Source: an uncultured Oscillospiraceae bacterium
GTDB lineage: Bacteria > Bacillota > Clostridia > Oscillospirales > Ruminococcaceae
DNA: 64,000 nt
Direction: 5' to 3'
Assembly (NCBI GenBank): GCA_934465295.1
Contig: CAKSKU010000008.1
Coordinates: forward strand, 37,326-101,325
Position numbers and translations under genes: made by a program. The notes beneath the pieces are model-generated. The model saw only the letters and a list, made by a program, of their open reading frames with translations, ran no database searches and was not told the origin of the DNA. This document shows, in pieces, positions 24,397-33,019 of the stretch; the first letter of the stretch is position 1, and each line of letters begins with the position of its first letter.

Positions 24397-24851
24397 ACAC
24401 AAACCTCCTTGATCCGAAAATATCATTTATATTTTACTTTACCGTCATAAAAAAGTCAAGCAATAAATGTTAAAATTATAAAACCGAGCGGTAATAATCC
24501 CGAATATGGCATCATAAACTTGTTGAGCGAGCGTTTTTATGCTATTGTAAACGTTAAACTGTCTCAACTTTTACAAAAAGGTGCATTTAGTATAGAAATT
24601 TGTGAATTAAAACGATTTCTTAGCGAAAACGTATTCGTAAATTGTGCAATATATACATAAAACTATAAATTTTTTATGAATTTAGATTCTTGAAAATGTT
24701 ATGCTTAAGTGCTATAATTATTTACAGTAGTAAAGTATAAGTTTTAAAGCCTGTACTGAACTTTGACCGCACTTTTACGCCGAACATATCCGAGAAAAAC
24801 TTATCATTATAACGATCAGAGATCAGTAATAAATATCGGTGAGGTGGTATT
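24397..24851. promoter_or_regulatory. Divergent control region between acetylesterase and ptsI
   Basis: A 455-base AT-rich gap without a gene. It holds a minus-strand promoter TTGACT-17-TAAAAT (24431-24459) for the acetylesterase-metF unit and a plus-strand promoter TTGAAA-17-TATAAT (24690-24718) for ptsI. TTGTAAACGTTAAAC at 24543 resembles a cre-like half site. The remaining sequence shows no clear structure. Confidence 0.6.
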
Positions 24852-26513
24852 ATGACAGAGTATAAAGGCAAATGTGTTTTTAAAGGGATAACCGTCGGAA
24901 AGATAAAGGTCTACGTCCGATCGGACGTTCCGGTCGAGTGCCGCCTTGTCGATGATACCGAAGCCGAGATGAAACGCTTCTGCGATGCACGGAATATCGC
25001 CGCAAAACAGCTTGAGGAGCTTTACAATATCGCCCTCGGACAGGTCGGCAATGAGGACGCTGCGATATTTATGATACATACGATGATGATGGAGGATTTC
25101 AGCTATCAGGACTCTATCGAGCATCTTATCACAGACAACGGTTTTAACGCCGAGTATGCAGTTTCCGCAACGGGCAAAAGCTTCTACGATATGTTCAGAA
25201 GTATGGACGATCCTTATATGCAGGCCCGTTCCGAGGATATAAACGACATAACGAACCGACTTCTTGATATCCTCAGCGGAAACAAGGAGGAGGACATCAA
25301 AGCCGATGAACCGACAGTGATACTTGCCGAAGAGCTTTCGCCGAGCGAAATAATGCGCTTCTCGGGCGGAAATACCGTCGCTTTTGCAACGGTCGGCGGC
25401 TCTGCAAGTTCGCATACGGCTATCCTCGCCCGTGCAATGAAAATGCCCGCCGTAGTCGGCACGGATATAAGCATCACTCCCGACCTTAACGGAAAGACTG
25501 CACTTATCGACAGCTATGACGGTGTTATCTATATCGACCCCGATGAGGAATTCATCGCTTCCGTATTCAAAAAGAAGAAAAAGGAAGAAGAAAAATATGC
25601 TTGGCTGCTTGAATACAAGGGCAGAGAAAACATCACCGCAGACGGAAGAAGGATCAGCATTTATGCCAATGTCGGCAGCCTTGCCCAGATCGATGATGCT
25701 ATTGAGAACGACGCAGGCGGCATCGGACTTCTCCGAAGCGAGTTCATATATCTTTCCAAAGACAGCTTCCCGACCGAGGACGAACTTTTCAGCGTATATA
25801 AAACAGCCGCCGAAAAAATGCAGGGCAAGGAGGTCGTTATCCGTGCGCTCGATGTCGGAGCGGACAGACGAATGGCTTATTACGGCTTGCCGCATGAGAA
25901 CAATCCCGCACTCGGCTGTCGTGGAATACGCTTTCTGCTCAATCGTCCCGATATTTTCAGAACGCAGCTTCGTGCGATATACCGAGCGGCAGCCTACGGA
26001 AATGTTTCAGTCCTGTATCCAATGGTATCAACGCTCGTCGATGCAGGACGAATACGGCGGTTCAATGACGAAACAGTCAGCGAGCTTCGCCGTGAGGGCG
26101 TAAAAATAGGCGGAGTAAGGCAGGGGATACTTGTCGAAACGCCGTCAGCGGTCATTATCAGCGACCTGCTTGCAAGGCAAACAGACTTCCTCAGCATAGG
26201 TACGAACGACCTTGCACAGTATTCAATGGTAATGGATCGTGAGAACGCTGCGATGAACGAGTTCTTCGACCCTGTTAATATCTCCCTTTTCCGAATGATA
26301 AAAATGGTCATCGACAATGCTCACCGATACAAAAAGAAAGCGGCGATATGCGGCGAAATTGCGGCAGATCTTTCACTTGTGCCGATATTCCTTGCAATGG
26401 GCATAGACGAGCTTTCGGTAACGCCGTCCGAAGTCCTTCCGCTCCGCAAGACGGTATGCACGACCGATGTCAGCGTTATCTCACAGAATGAACTGTACAG
26501 TCTGTGGGGGTGA
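24852..26513 (+). CDS. ptsI: PTS enzyme I (phosphoenolpyruvate-protein phosphotransferase)
   Basis: A 553-residue soluble enzyme that takes phosphate from PEP and passes it to HPr, feeding the sugar phosphotransferase system. The N-terminal HPr-binding/phosphohistidine part has GGSASSHTAILAR with the active His at about 188. The C-terminal TIM-barrel PEP-binding part has GIGLLRSEFIYL, RALDVGADRR, the SIGTNDLAQY metal-binding region and an AAICGEIAAD end (active-site Cys). GGTGAGGTGG lies before the ATG. The usual neighbour ptsH is absent, so HPr must be encoded elsewhere. Confidence 0.95.
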   Translation: MTEYKGKCVFKGITVGKIKVYVRSDVPVECRLVDDTEAEMKRFCDARNIAAKQLEELYNIALGQVGNEDAAIFMIHTMMMEDFSYQDSIEHLITDNGFNAEYAVSATGKSFYDMFRSMDDPYMQARSEDINDITNRLLDILSGNKEEDIKADEPTVILAEELSPSEIMRFSGGNTVAFATVGGSASSHTAILARAMKMPAVVGTDISITPDLNGKTALIDSYDGVIYIDPDEEFIASVFKKKKKEEEKYAWLLEYKGRENITADGRRISIYANVGSLAQIDDAIENDAGGIGLLRSEFIYLSKDSFPTEDELFSVYKTAAEKMQGKEVVIRALDVGADRRMAYYGLPHENNPALGCRGIRFLLNRPDIFRTQLRAIYRAAAYGNVSVLYPMVSTLVDAGRIRRFNDETVSELRREGVKIGGVRQGILVETPSAVIISDLLARQTDFLSIGTNDLAQYSMVMDRENAAMNEFFDPVNISLFRMIKMVIDNAHRYKKKAAICGEIAADLSLVPIFLAMGIDELSVTPSEVLPLRKTVCTTDVSVISQNELYSLWG

Positions 26514-26519
26514 GGGAAA

Positions 26520-26550
26520 ATTCGGAATTATGAATTCGGAATGCGGAATT
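26520..26550 (+). repeat. GGAATTCGGAATGCGG repeat
   Basis: Copy of the same family as 19109-19140, immediately beside the palindromic element at 26557-26656. Confidence 0.75.
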
Positions 26551-26556
26551 ATTTTA

Positions 26557-26656
26557 TACTAAACACCTTATAAAATTTAGAAAAAATCAAGCCGACAATC
26601 TCGGATATATTGGATTTCGGCGCAGATTTTTTCCTTTATTTTATTGGTGTTTAGTA
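26557..26656 (-). repeat. Palindromic 100-bp element, copy 1
   Basis: Terminal arms TACTAAACACC and GGTGTTTAGTA. Inner parts AAAAAATCAAGCC and GGCGCAGATTTTTT also pair, so the whole element can fold into one long hairpin. Same family and identical length (100 bp) as the copy at 32889-32988; a 117-bp copy lies at 49056-49172. It is flanked by TTA on both sides. Confidence 0.85.
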
Positions 26657-26700
26657 TTAATGCGTAATTATTTGCACGCCAAACTTAATAAATAACATCA

Positions 26701-26748
26701 AAAAACGGCAAACGAAATATCGAAATGTATTTCGTTTGCCGTTTATAT
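26701..26748. terminator. Bidirectional terminator-like hairpin
   Basis: AAACGGCAAACGAAATA pairs perfectly with TATTTCGTTTGCCGTTT (17 bp). It lies between the convergent ptsI and tcdA genes and probably serves both. Confidence 0.8.
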
Positions 26749-26797
26749 TTTTATAGGAACGCCCCTACGTTTTTCAAAAAATAATCGGGATATAAAT

Positions 26798-26823
26798 AAT
26801 TCCGCATTCCGCATTCCGAATTA
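26798..26823 (-). repeat. ATTCCGCATTCCGCATTCCG repeat
   Basis: Reverse-orientation copy of the GGAATTCGG family; its end (ATTCCGAATTA) supplies the TAA stop codon of tcdA. Confidence 0.75.
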
Positions 26824-27528
26824 TCTTAGCGCAATGTCCTTTATGACCTCACCTGCAATGATAAGTCCTGCAACGGACGGGACAAATGCGCAGCTGCCCG
26901 GAGTCTGACGCTTTCCCGAAACCTCTTCACTCTGACGGGGAGTTATCGGCTCTTCCGTGGAAAAAACGCATTTGAGGTGCTTAACACGGCGCTTTTTCAG
27001 CTCATAACGCATCACTCTTGCGAGGGGACAGACCGAGGTCTTGTATATGTCGGCGACCTGAAATTTGGTCGGGTCGATCTTGTTTCCTGCGCCCATCGAG
27101 CATATTATCGGCGTGCCTGCCGCCTGCGCCTTCATCACAAGCTCTATCTTTCCGGTGACGGTATCTATCGCATCGATAACATAGTCATACTCGGAAAAGT
27201 CAAAGGTGTCCGCTGTCTCGGGCGTAAAAAAGGTTCTGTACGCTTTGAGCTTTATATTCGGATTTATGTCAAGGATACGCTTTGCCGCAACATCGACCTT
27301 GTACTCGCCGATAGTCGAATGGAGCGCAATTATCTGTCGGTTGAGGTTCGTCAGTGCGACTGTGTCGTTGTCAACTATGTCGAGCGCACCGACTCCCGAA
27401 CGTGCGAGAGCTTCAACGGCAAAGCCGCCCACTCCGCCTACGCCGAATACGGCAACTCTTGCTTTTGCAAGCTTCTCCAGAGCTTCTTCGCCGAAGATAA
27501 GTTCAGTCCTTGAAAATTGGTCTATCAT
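26821..27528 (-). CDS. tcdA: tRNA threonylcarbamoyladenosine dehydratase
   Basis: A 235-residue E1-like/ThiF-family enzyme that cyclises the t6A base at position 37 of ANN-decoding tRNAs to ct6A using ATP. Visible are the nucleotide-binding loop VFGVGGVGGFAVEALARSG (about 28-46), the DNDTVALTNLNRQ segment, the catalytic-Cys region CSMGAGNKIDP and the C-terminal QTPGSCAFVPSVAGL. The length (235) and lack of a rhodanese domain fit TcdA rather than MoeB or ThiF. The gene is last in the GH2 - peptidase - tcdA run (gap 20 bases). Confidence 0.88.
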   Translation of the reverse strand: MIDQFSRTELIFGEEALEKLAKARVAVFGVGGVGGFAVEALARSGVGALDIVDNDTVALTNLNRQIIALHSTIGEYKVDVAAKRILDINPNIKLKAYRTFFTPETADTFDFSEYDYVIDAIDTVTGKIELVMKAQAAGTPIICSMGAGNKIDPTKFQVADIYKTSVCPLARVMRYELKKRRVKHLKCVFSTEEPITPRQSEEVSGKRQTPGSCAFVPSVAGLIIAGEVIKDIALR

Positions 27529-27548
27529 TATGCTGTGTTCCTTTCAAA

Positions 27549-28580
27549 TCATTCTTCTTCATCAAAAGCTTCATCATCGAATTCTTCGTCCTCGGGAGGA
27601 AATTCCTCGCTGTTTCTGTCGGCAGCGGTTTGTGTTTCCTCGGCTGTTTCGCTCGGGAGGATAACGATAGCCTGACTGTACATCTGCGCATAACGTGTTT
27701 CAAACTTGTTGATGTTGTAGTCGATTATGCCTTTCATCGGGTCGTTGAGCGTGACGATATCGGCGCTCATATTGAAGCCTGCAAGCACGAAGCAATGCTC
27801 GTTCAGATACCAGTCGAGCTTTTCACCCGTGGCATTGTCGTACCAGCTTTCATAGTATTCGGGTTCGATCATTCCGTCTGTCGCCCAGCAGATAACGGGT
27901 ATGTCCTGCGCAAGATAATCATACAGAACATCGGGGTTTGAGCCCGAGAGGTTAATGACATCATAACCGCCGCCGTTATCGTCAAGATACTTGTTCGCCG
28001 CCTTGACTATCGCATTGGAAAAGCAGCCGTAGCCCCGTGTGAAAGGGTCGCCGATGAAGTAGTCGAAAAAGCTGTCCTTGTAGAGAAGATCGTCTTTGTA
28101 CTGAGCATTTCCACCCTTAGGAAGATAGTTCTTCGCAAGGTCAACTTTATCAGCGTCAAAGCCGAGATAGCGAAGATATATCGTCAGTGCGGTTATCTCA
28201 CAGCCGACGGGAAGCTCGGGATTCTGCAGAACCGATTCCATATCGATATAGACCGAATTTTGGTCATAGTCCTTGCGCTTGCGGCTCGTTATGACAGTCC
28301 TGCTCGTTTCGGTTTCGCCGTCGGCGTCCGTTTCAATGGGAACGGTTGTGACCTCGGGTGCGTCCGTAACGTCCTCGATATCGAAAACATAAGTTGTTTC
28401 CTCGGCTGCCGTTTCGGTCGGTGCAGTCGTTTCGCAGACCTCCGTCATTGCCTGAACGGACTGCGGAGTTTCATCGACCTTTTTTGCATTTCGCACAACG
28501 ATTATTACGACCGAAGCGATAGCCGCAGCAAGCACAATGCAGACCGCCGCAATGGCAAGCCTTATTATCATTTTATCCAA
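27549..28580 (-). CDS. Membrane-anchored C39-like peptidase family protein
   Basis: 343 residues. An N-terminal uncleaved anchor (about 5-29, AAVCIVLAAAIASVVIIVV) is followed by a Thr/Glu-rich linker to about residue 110 and then a papain-fold domain of the peptidase C39-like family. The catalytic Cys is in ELPVGCEITAL, the His in NEHCFVLAGF and the third residue in TLNDPMKG. An acidic tail (EEFPPEDEEFDDE) ends the protein. The start is TTG at 28580 with GAGGA seven bases upstream; the first ATG is three codons later and too far from that site. It probably works outside the membrane on peptides or wall material. It is 14 bases after the GH2 gene. Confidence 0.78.
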   Translation of the reverse strand: MDKMIIRLAIAAVCIVLAAAIASVVIIVVRNAKKVDETPQSVQAMTEVCETTAPTETAAEETTYVFDIEDVTDAPEVTTVPIETDADGETETSRTVITSRKRKDYDQNSVYIDMESVLQNPELPVGCEITALTIYLRYLGFDADKVDLAKNYLPKGGNAQYKDDLLYKDSFFDYFIGDPFTRGYGCFSNAIVKAANKYLDDNGGGYDVINLSGSNPDVLYDYLAQDIPVICWATDGMIEPEYYESWYDNATGEKLDWYLNEHCFVLAGFNMSADIVTLNDPMKGIIDYNINKFETRYAQMYSQAIVILPSETAEETQTAADRNSEEFPPEDEEFDDEAFDEEE

Positions 28581-28594
28581 AGTAAATTCCTCTT

Positions 28595-31500
28595 TTATTT
28601 GAAAAACTTGAAGCTGTCGAAGTTAAAGTCCGTTCCCGGCATAAATACGAAGCTGAGCTGAGTCCTGCCGCTTATTTTATCGATATCAAAGGTCTGTGCG
28701 GTGTAATCGGCGGACTGTCTGAAGTTTACGAGCGTTGTTTTCTGCACTCCGTCGGCATTGTAGCGAAGCTGGACAGCGTTTATTTCGTTCGGAGTGCTGC
28801 CGACTATCTCGACTTTTGAAGCTCCGTCAGCAAAATCAAGCTCGCCAAAGTCGATAACAACATTGTTTCCGATGTTTATGACCCTGCTGCCGCTGACCTC
28901 GAATTCGTCACCGTAGATATTTTCATACGAGCCTGCGGAAATGCCGCCGAACGGGTCGTTTGCGCCTGAAAATGCAAAGCCGCCGAAAATGTTGTTGTCG
29001 CTGAACACGAAGTAAAGGTCGGTCGTGCCGCAGATAGGCTTTGAAAGCGTGAATTTATGCGGTGAAGGCTTATCCCAGCCGTTGTTGTGGGGGAACATGA
29101 GCGTTTCGATATGCTCGCCGCCGTTGTCGGGGTCACCCGAGTAAAGCTCAACGGGGATATCACGATTGTTGCAGTTTCCGATGTAAAGTGTGAGAGAATC
29201 CGAGCCGTTTTTGCCGAACTCGACCGAAGCAAATCCGACAGCCGTTCTGCCGCCGAAGCCGCCGACTGCACCGTGTTCCATAATTGTGATTGGCTTGCTC
29301 GAATACTTGTAAATGCAGGCAGGAACGTCCTTGTATGGGTCGATGGAAGCCTGACCAAGCCCCGTTATCTCAAATGGCAGGTCGGAGATGACCTGCGGAT
29401 ACTGCGAGCCGTTGTTGCCGTAAATCCGAAGCGTGAATTTGCCGTCGCCCTTTGCTGTAACTTTAATAGTATCGCCGTCCAAAACCTCCGCTTCGGCGTA
29501 GTTCACGGGAACGCTGCTCTCGCTGACAGCCTTGCAGCTGATGTCGGAGAAGCTTGCGTTCTCTGGGTAAACTTTATATTTGACGAGTGCGGTTTTCTTA
29601 TTTTCATCAAGCTTATTTCCGTCAGCATATTCGGCTGAAATTTTTCTCATCGGGATAAGCTCGCCGTTCACATTTTCATCGTGCGAAACCTGCGGAACAA
29701 GCTTCTCGCAGCGGATATCGGAGCTGCCCTTTACGGCTATCTTCACCTCTGCGCTTTCCAGTCCGTTCGAGGTTACTTTTACAGTAATTTCGCCCTCGGT
29801 GTTATCGGAGGAAACTATCGCAAGCAGCTTGCCGCTGAAAAGTCGGCGAGTGTCGGTCTTGTACTGCTCGTAGTCGGTCGAATCGCCGTTGTCAAGCCCC
29901 ATAAGCCTGCCGCTGCCGCTCACCTCGACCTTGACATAGTTGCGTGCATTTGCGGCAAAAGTTCCGTTTTCGTCAACAGCAGATATCTCGATGAAAGCAA
30001 GGTCACGTCCGCCCGAAAGTATCTCCGTTCTGTCGGCGGAAAGCTTTATAGCCGCAGCGTTTCCGAAGCTTCGCTGAATATCCTCCGCAATAACATTTCC
30101 GCTTTCGTCATAAGCAACGGCTTTAAGTTCGCCCTTTTCATAAGGAACGCTCCAAGCAAAGTGGAGAACATCGCCGTGCCTGTGGTCGATAGTCTGCTTG
30201 CCGAGCGACCTTCCGTTGAGGAAAAGCTCCGCATTGTCGGCGGTCGAATATGCGATAACGTCGATGAGCTGACCGTCGTTGAAATCCCAGTAGGGGAGGA
30301 GGTGTATCATCGGCTTGTCCGTCCAGACAGACTGATAGAAATAGTATGCGTCCTTGGGGAAGCAGGCGGTGTCGGTCATTCCGAAGAAGCTGTTCTTGCT
30401 GCTGTACGGCGTAGGTTCGCCTATGTAGTCGATGCCCGTCCAGACGAACTGACCGGCGCAGAATTTCCTGTCACGATCCTCTATCCAAGCCTTTTCGGCA
30501 GGCTTTCCCCAGACAACGCAGCTGTTGCCGAGTGATGAACATTGGTTGTCATCGTGCGTGAGCAGCGGCTTTGATGCAGGGAAATGATAAATGCCTCGGC
30601 TGCGCACCTCGGACGAGGTCTCACTGCCGTAGATAACTACATTCGGATATTTTTTATGATGCTCGTCATAGCAGCGTTCGGTGTAGTTATAGCCTGAATT
30701 TACGAGAAATTCGCCGACTTTCTGAGCGTTTTCCCATTCGATATAGTTCGAGCCGATAGTGACTTCGGCGTGTTTGTTCGGGTCAAATTCACGAACATAG
30801 CCTGCGAGCATTTTGGCAATTTCAAGACCGTGTTCCGAAGCGTGAGTGTCGTATATCTCGTTTCCGATGCTCCACATTATAACACAGGGGTGATTGCGGT
30901 CACGCTTTACCCAGCTTTCGACATCGGCGTGAGCGGTCTTCTTGAAGAAACGTGCGTTGTCGAACTCGGTCTTGGGCAGCTCCCACATATCGAAGCTTTC
31001 GCAGTTCACGAGCAGACCTATCCTGTCGCAAATTTCAAGCAGCTCCCTTGCAGGCATATTATGCGAGGTTCGGACAGCGTTTGCACCCATTTCCTTCATT
31101 ATCATAAGCTGACGTTCAACAGCACGGCGGTTCACAGCCGCACCGAGCGCACCCATATCGTGGTGAAGACAAACGCCTTTGAGCTTCATATATTTTCCGT
31201 TGAGGAAGAAACCCTCGTCGGGGTCAAATTTTATGCTGCGGAAGCCAAAGTCAGTTTCATACGAATCAAGTATCTCACCGTTCCTGATAAGGCTTGCACG
31301 GAGCGTGTAAACAACGGGAGAATCGAGTTCCCAAAGCTTGAAATCCGGAACGGCAAAGTCAGCATTTTCCGACTTGGCAGTAACATTTCCGTCCGCATCA
31401 AAAACAGTATATGCAACGCTGTCATATTCGCCGACAGCTTCGGTATCAACATGAACAGAACCGTTCTCGGCTTTTGCTGTAACATAAACGCCGTTCCAAA

Positions 31501-31945
31501 GAATGTGCGTTTTGTTCGTTTCGGTAAGGTAAACACTGCGGTAAATTCCTGCGCCCGAATACCATCTCGAATTCGGTGCAACATAGCGGACTTGAACCAT
31601 TACGGTGTTTTCGCCGTCAACGAGCAGTTCGGTGATATCGAACGAGAATGACGAGTAGCCATAGTGCCAGTCGCCTGCCTTTTTGCCGTTGATATAAACC
31701 GTGCTGTCTGTATAAACGCCGTCAAAATCAATGCTGAAAGCCTTGTCGGCTTTGTTTGCGGAAAAGGTCTTGCGATACCAGCCTTCGCCGCTCCTGTAGA
31801 GGTCATTAGTGTCATAGATAAGCCAGTCGTGGGGGATCTCAACGGTTTTGAAGCTGCTTTTTACTGCATTTTCATAGCCTGCACCGTTTTCAAGAAGTGT
31901 AAATTCCCAGCCGTTGTCGAAGTTTGTCGTCCTGTTTATGTTCAT
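28595..31945 (-). CDS. GH2 family glycosidase (beta-galactosidase-like), multi-domain
   Basis: 1116 residues, no signal peptide. The N-terminal GH2 sugar-binding jelly roll (about 1-145) includes PHDWLIYD and GWYRKTF. An immunoglobulin-like domain follows, then the TIM barrel (about 240-540) with acid/base Glu in MWSIGNEIYDT (about 363) and the likely nucleophile in IYGSETSSE (about 442). DUF4982-like and Ig-like domains follow. Near 900-1020 there is a CBM6-like module (MEHGAVGGFGGRTAVGFASV) and a second beta-rich end. ATG 31945 with GAAAGGAAT is preferred over a longer frame. Specificity could be beta-galactoside or another beta-glycoside of hemicellulose. Confidence 0.9.
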   Translation of the reverse strand: MNINRTTNFDNGWEFTLLENGAGYENAVKSSFKTVEIPHDWLIYDTNDLYRSGEGWYRKTFSANKADKAFSIDFDGVYTDSTVYINGKKAGDWHYGYSSFSFDITELLVDGENTVMVQVRYVAPNSRWYSGAGIYRSVYLTETNKTHILWNGVYVTAKAENGSVHVDTEAVGEYDSVAYTVFDADGNVTAKSENADFAVPDFKLWELDSPVVYTLRASLIRNGEILDSYETDFGFRSIKFDPDEGFFLNGKYMKLKGVCLHHDMGALGAAVNRRAVERQLMIMKEMGANAVRTSHNMPARELLEICDRIGLLVNCESFDMWELPKTEFDNARFFKKTAHADVESWVKRDRNHPCVIMWSIGNEIYDTHASEHGLEIAKMLAGYVREFDPNKHAEVTIGSNYIEWENAQKVGEFLVNSGYNYTERCYDEHHKKYPNVVIYGSETSSEVRSRGIYHFPASKPLLTHDDNQCSSLGNSCVVWGKPAEKAWIEDRDRKFCAGQFVWTGIDYIGEPTPYSSKNSFFGMTDTACFPKDAYYFYQSVWTDKPMIHLLPYWDFNDGQLIDVIAYSTADNAELFLNGRSLGKQTIDHRHGDVLHFAWSVPYEKGELKAVAYDESGNVIAEDIQRSFGNAAAIKLSADRTEILSGGRDLAFIEISAVDENGTFAANARNYVKVEVSGSGRLMGLDNGDSTDYEQYKTDTRRLFSGKLLAIVSSDNTEGEITVKVTSNGLESAEVKIAVKGSSDIRCEKLVPQVSHDENVNGELIPMRKISAEYADGNKLDENKKTALVKYKVYPENASFSDISCKAVSESSVPVNYAEAEVLDGDTIKVTAKGDGKFTLRIYGNNGSQYPQVISDLPFEITGLGQASIDPYKDVPACIYKYSSKPITIMEHGAVGGFGGRTAVGFASVEFGKNGSDSLTLYIGNCNNRDIPVELYSGDPDNGGEHIETLMFPHNNGWDKPSPHKFTLSKPICGTTDLYFVFSDNNIFGGFAFSGANDPFGGISAGSYENIYGDEFEVSGSRVINIGNNVVIDFGELDFADGASKVEIVGSTPNEINAVQLRYNADGVQKTTLVNFRQSADYTAQTFDIDKISGRTQLSFVFMPGTDFNFDSFKFFK

Positions 31946-31982
31946 ATAGTTATTCCTTTCGCAAAATTCAATAATTACATTA

Positions 31983-32015
31983 ATTATAATACATTTATGG
32001 CTTTCATAAATGTAT
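31983..32015 (-). promoter_or_regulatory. Candidate promoter/operator of the GH2 operon
   Basis: ATACATTTATG and CATAAATGTAT form a perfect 11-bp dyad around a 5-base loop (31989-32015). It overlaps the weak -35 and spacer of a TATAAT box (31983-31988, minus strand). Position and symmetry suggest a repressor or activator site. Confidence 0.5.
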
Positions 32016-32129
32016 TTTTTGTTAAAAGTGACAACTTTTCGGTGTTGCAACCATTATTGACAAATTTTTACAGATAAAAAGGTTAAAATAACATAAAGAT
32101 TTAAATATTATGCAAGGAGGATAAAATTT

Positions 32130-32441
32130 ATGCCTGTGAAAATTGAAACAGATGAGGGCGAAAGAAAGCTGACGGCTCATATAATAGGCGATATCGACCA
32201 CCACAGCGCATCGGAGATACGGGAGGAGATAGATTTTGAAGCGGAACGGCTTCGTCCCGAGCTGATGATACTCGACTTTTCCGAGGTCACGTTTATGGAC
32301 AGTTCGGGGATCGGTCTTGTTATGGGCAGATACAAGGCGGCGAAAGCCTACGGCGGAAAAATAACCGTTTCGGGCGCTTCTTCGCAGATAAAAAAGGTAA
32401 TGAAGCTTGCGGGACTTGAACGGCTCGCTTCGATAGAATGA
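32130..32441 (+). CDS. spoIIAA: Anti-sigma F factor antagonist
   Basis: A 103-residue STAS-domain protein. In its unphosphorylated form it binds SpoIIAB and frees sigma F in the forespore. The phosphorylated Ser lies in the family motif TFMDSSGIGLVMGRY (about residue 58). GGAGG precedes the ATG. It is first in the three-gene spoIIA operon with an 16-base gap to the spoIIAB start. The order and sizes match other spore-forming Firmicutes, so identification as the SpoIIA rather than the RsbV type is well supported by the neighbours. Confidence 0.92.
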   Translation: MPVKIETDEGERKLTAHIIGDIDHHSASEIREEIDFEAERLRPELMILDFSEVTFMDSSGIGLVMGRYKAAKAYGGKITVSGASSQIKKVMKLAGLERLASIE

Positions 32442-32457
32442 GAAAGGAATGGAAAAA

Positions 32458-32901
32458 ATGCCGATAGTTAACGAACTTAAAATATCTTTCCCGTCAAAAA
32501 GCTGCAACGAGAGCATCGCAAGAATGTGCGTTGCCGCCTTTATCGCAAGCGAAGACCCGACCGTGAGCGAGCTTGCCGAGATAAAAACAGCCGTTTCCGA
32601 AGCCGTTACAAACAGCATCGTCCACGGTTACAGAGGAACGCTCGGAACGGTCAGCATACACGCAAGATTTTTCGATGACGGACTGCTCACGATAAAGGTC
32701 TCGGACAAGGGCTGCGGTATCCCCGATGTTGAAAAGGCAAGAGAACCGCTCTATACCTCTGCGCCCGAGGAGGAACGCTCGGGACTCGGTTTCTCGGTAA
32801 TGGAAAGCTTCACGGACAAGCTGAAGGTCAGAAGCTCCGTCGGAAAGGGAACGACAGTAACGCTCCAGCGCAGGCTCGGCGTACATAATACTAATTTTTA
32901 A
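32458..32901 (+). CDS. spoIIAB: Anti-sigma F factor (serine kinase)
   Basis: A 147-residue GHKL-fold kinase that holds sigma F inactive and phosphorylates SpoIIAA. The N box is EAVTNSIVHGY (about 43-53), the G1 box SDKGCGIPD (about 81-89) and the G2 region ERSGLGFSVMESF (about 102-114). ATG 32458 is used because GAAAGGA then lies at the right distance; the ATG at 32449 is too close. The last four codons (NTNF) and the TAA stop come from a 100-bp palindromic element inserted at the 3' end. Without it the frame would read on to NTED and stop, or overlap the sigF start, depending on how the element inserted. Confidence 0.92.
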   Translation: MPIVNELKISFPSKSCNESIARMCVAAFIASEDPTVSELAEIKTAVSEAVTNSIVHGYRGTLGTVSIHARFFDDGLLTIKVSDKGCGIPDVEKAREPLYTSAPEEERSGLGFSVMESFTDKLKVRSSVGKGTTVTLQRRLGVHNTNF

Positions 32902-32988
32902 TCAAAGTGTAGACAAAAAATCGGCGCAAAATCCATATATGCGAGATTTTGCTTGATTTTTTGTACACTTTCAGTTTAAAAATTAGTA
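32889..32988 (+). repeat. Palindromic 100-bp element, copy 2, at the spoIIAB 3' end
   Basis: Thirteen-base perfect terminal arms TACTAATTTTTAA and TTAAAAATTAGTA. The inner parts AAAGTGTA, ACAAAAAATC and GCAAAATC also pair with their partners, so nearly the whole 100 bp folds back. The core AAAATCCATAT..GCGAG..TTTGCTTGATTTTTTGT is shared with the copy at 49056-49172. It lies between spoIIAB and sigF, inside the operon. Confidence 0.88.
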
Positions 32989-33019
32989 TACCGAAGACTG
33001 ATCGCCGAAAGGACAGAAT

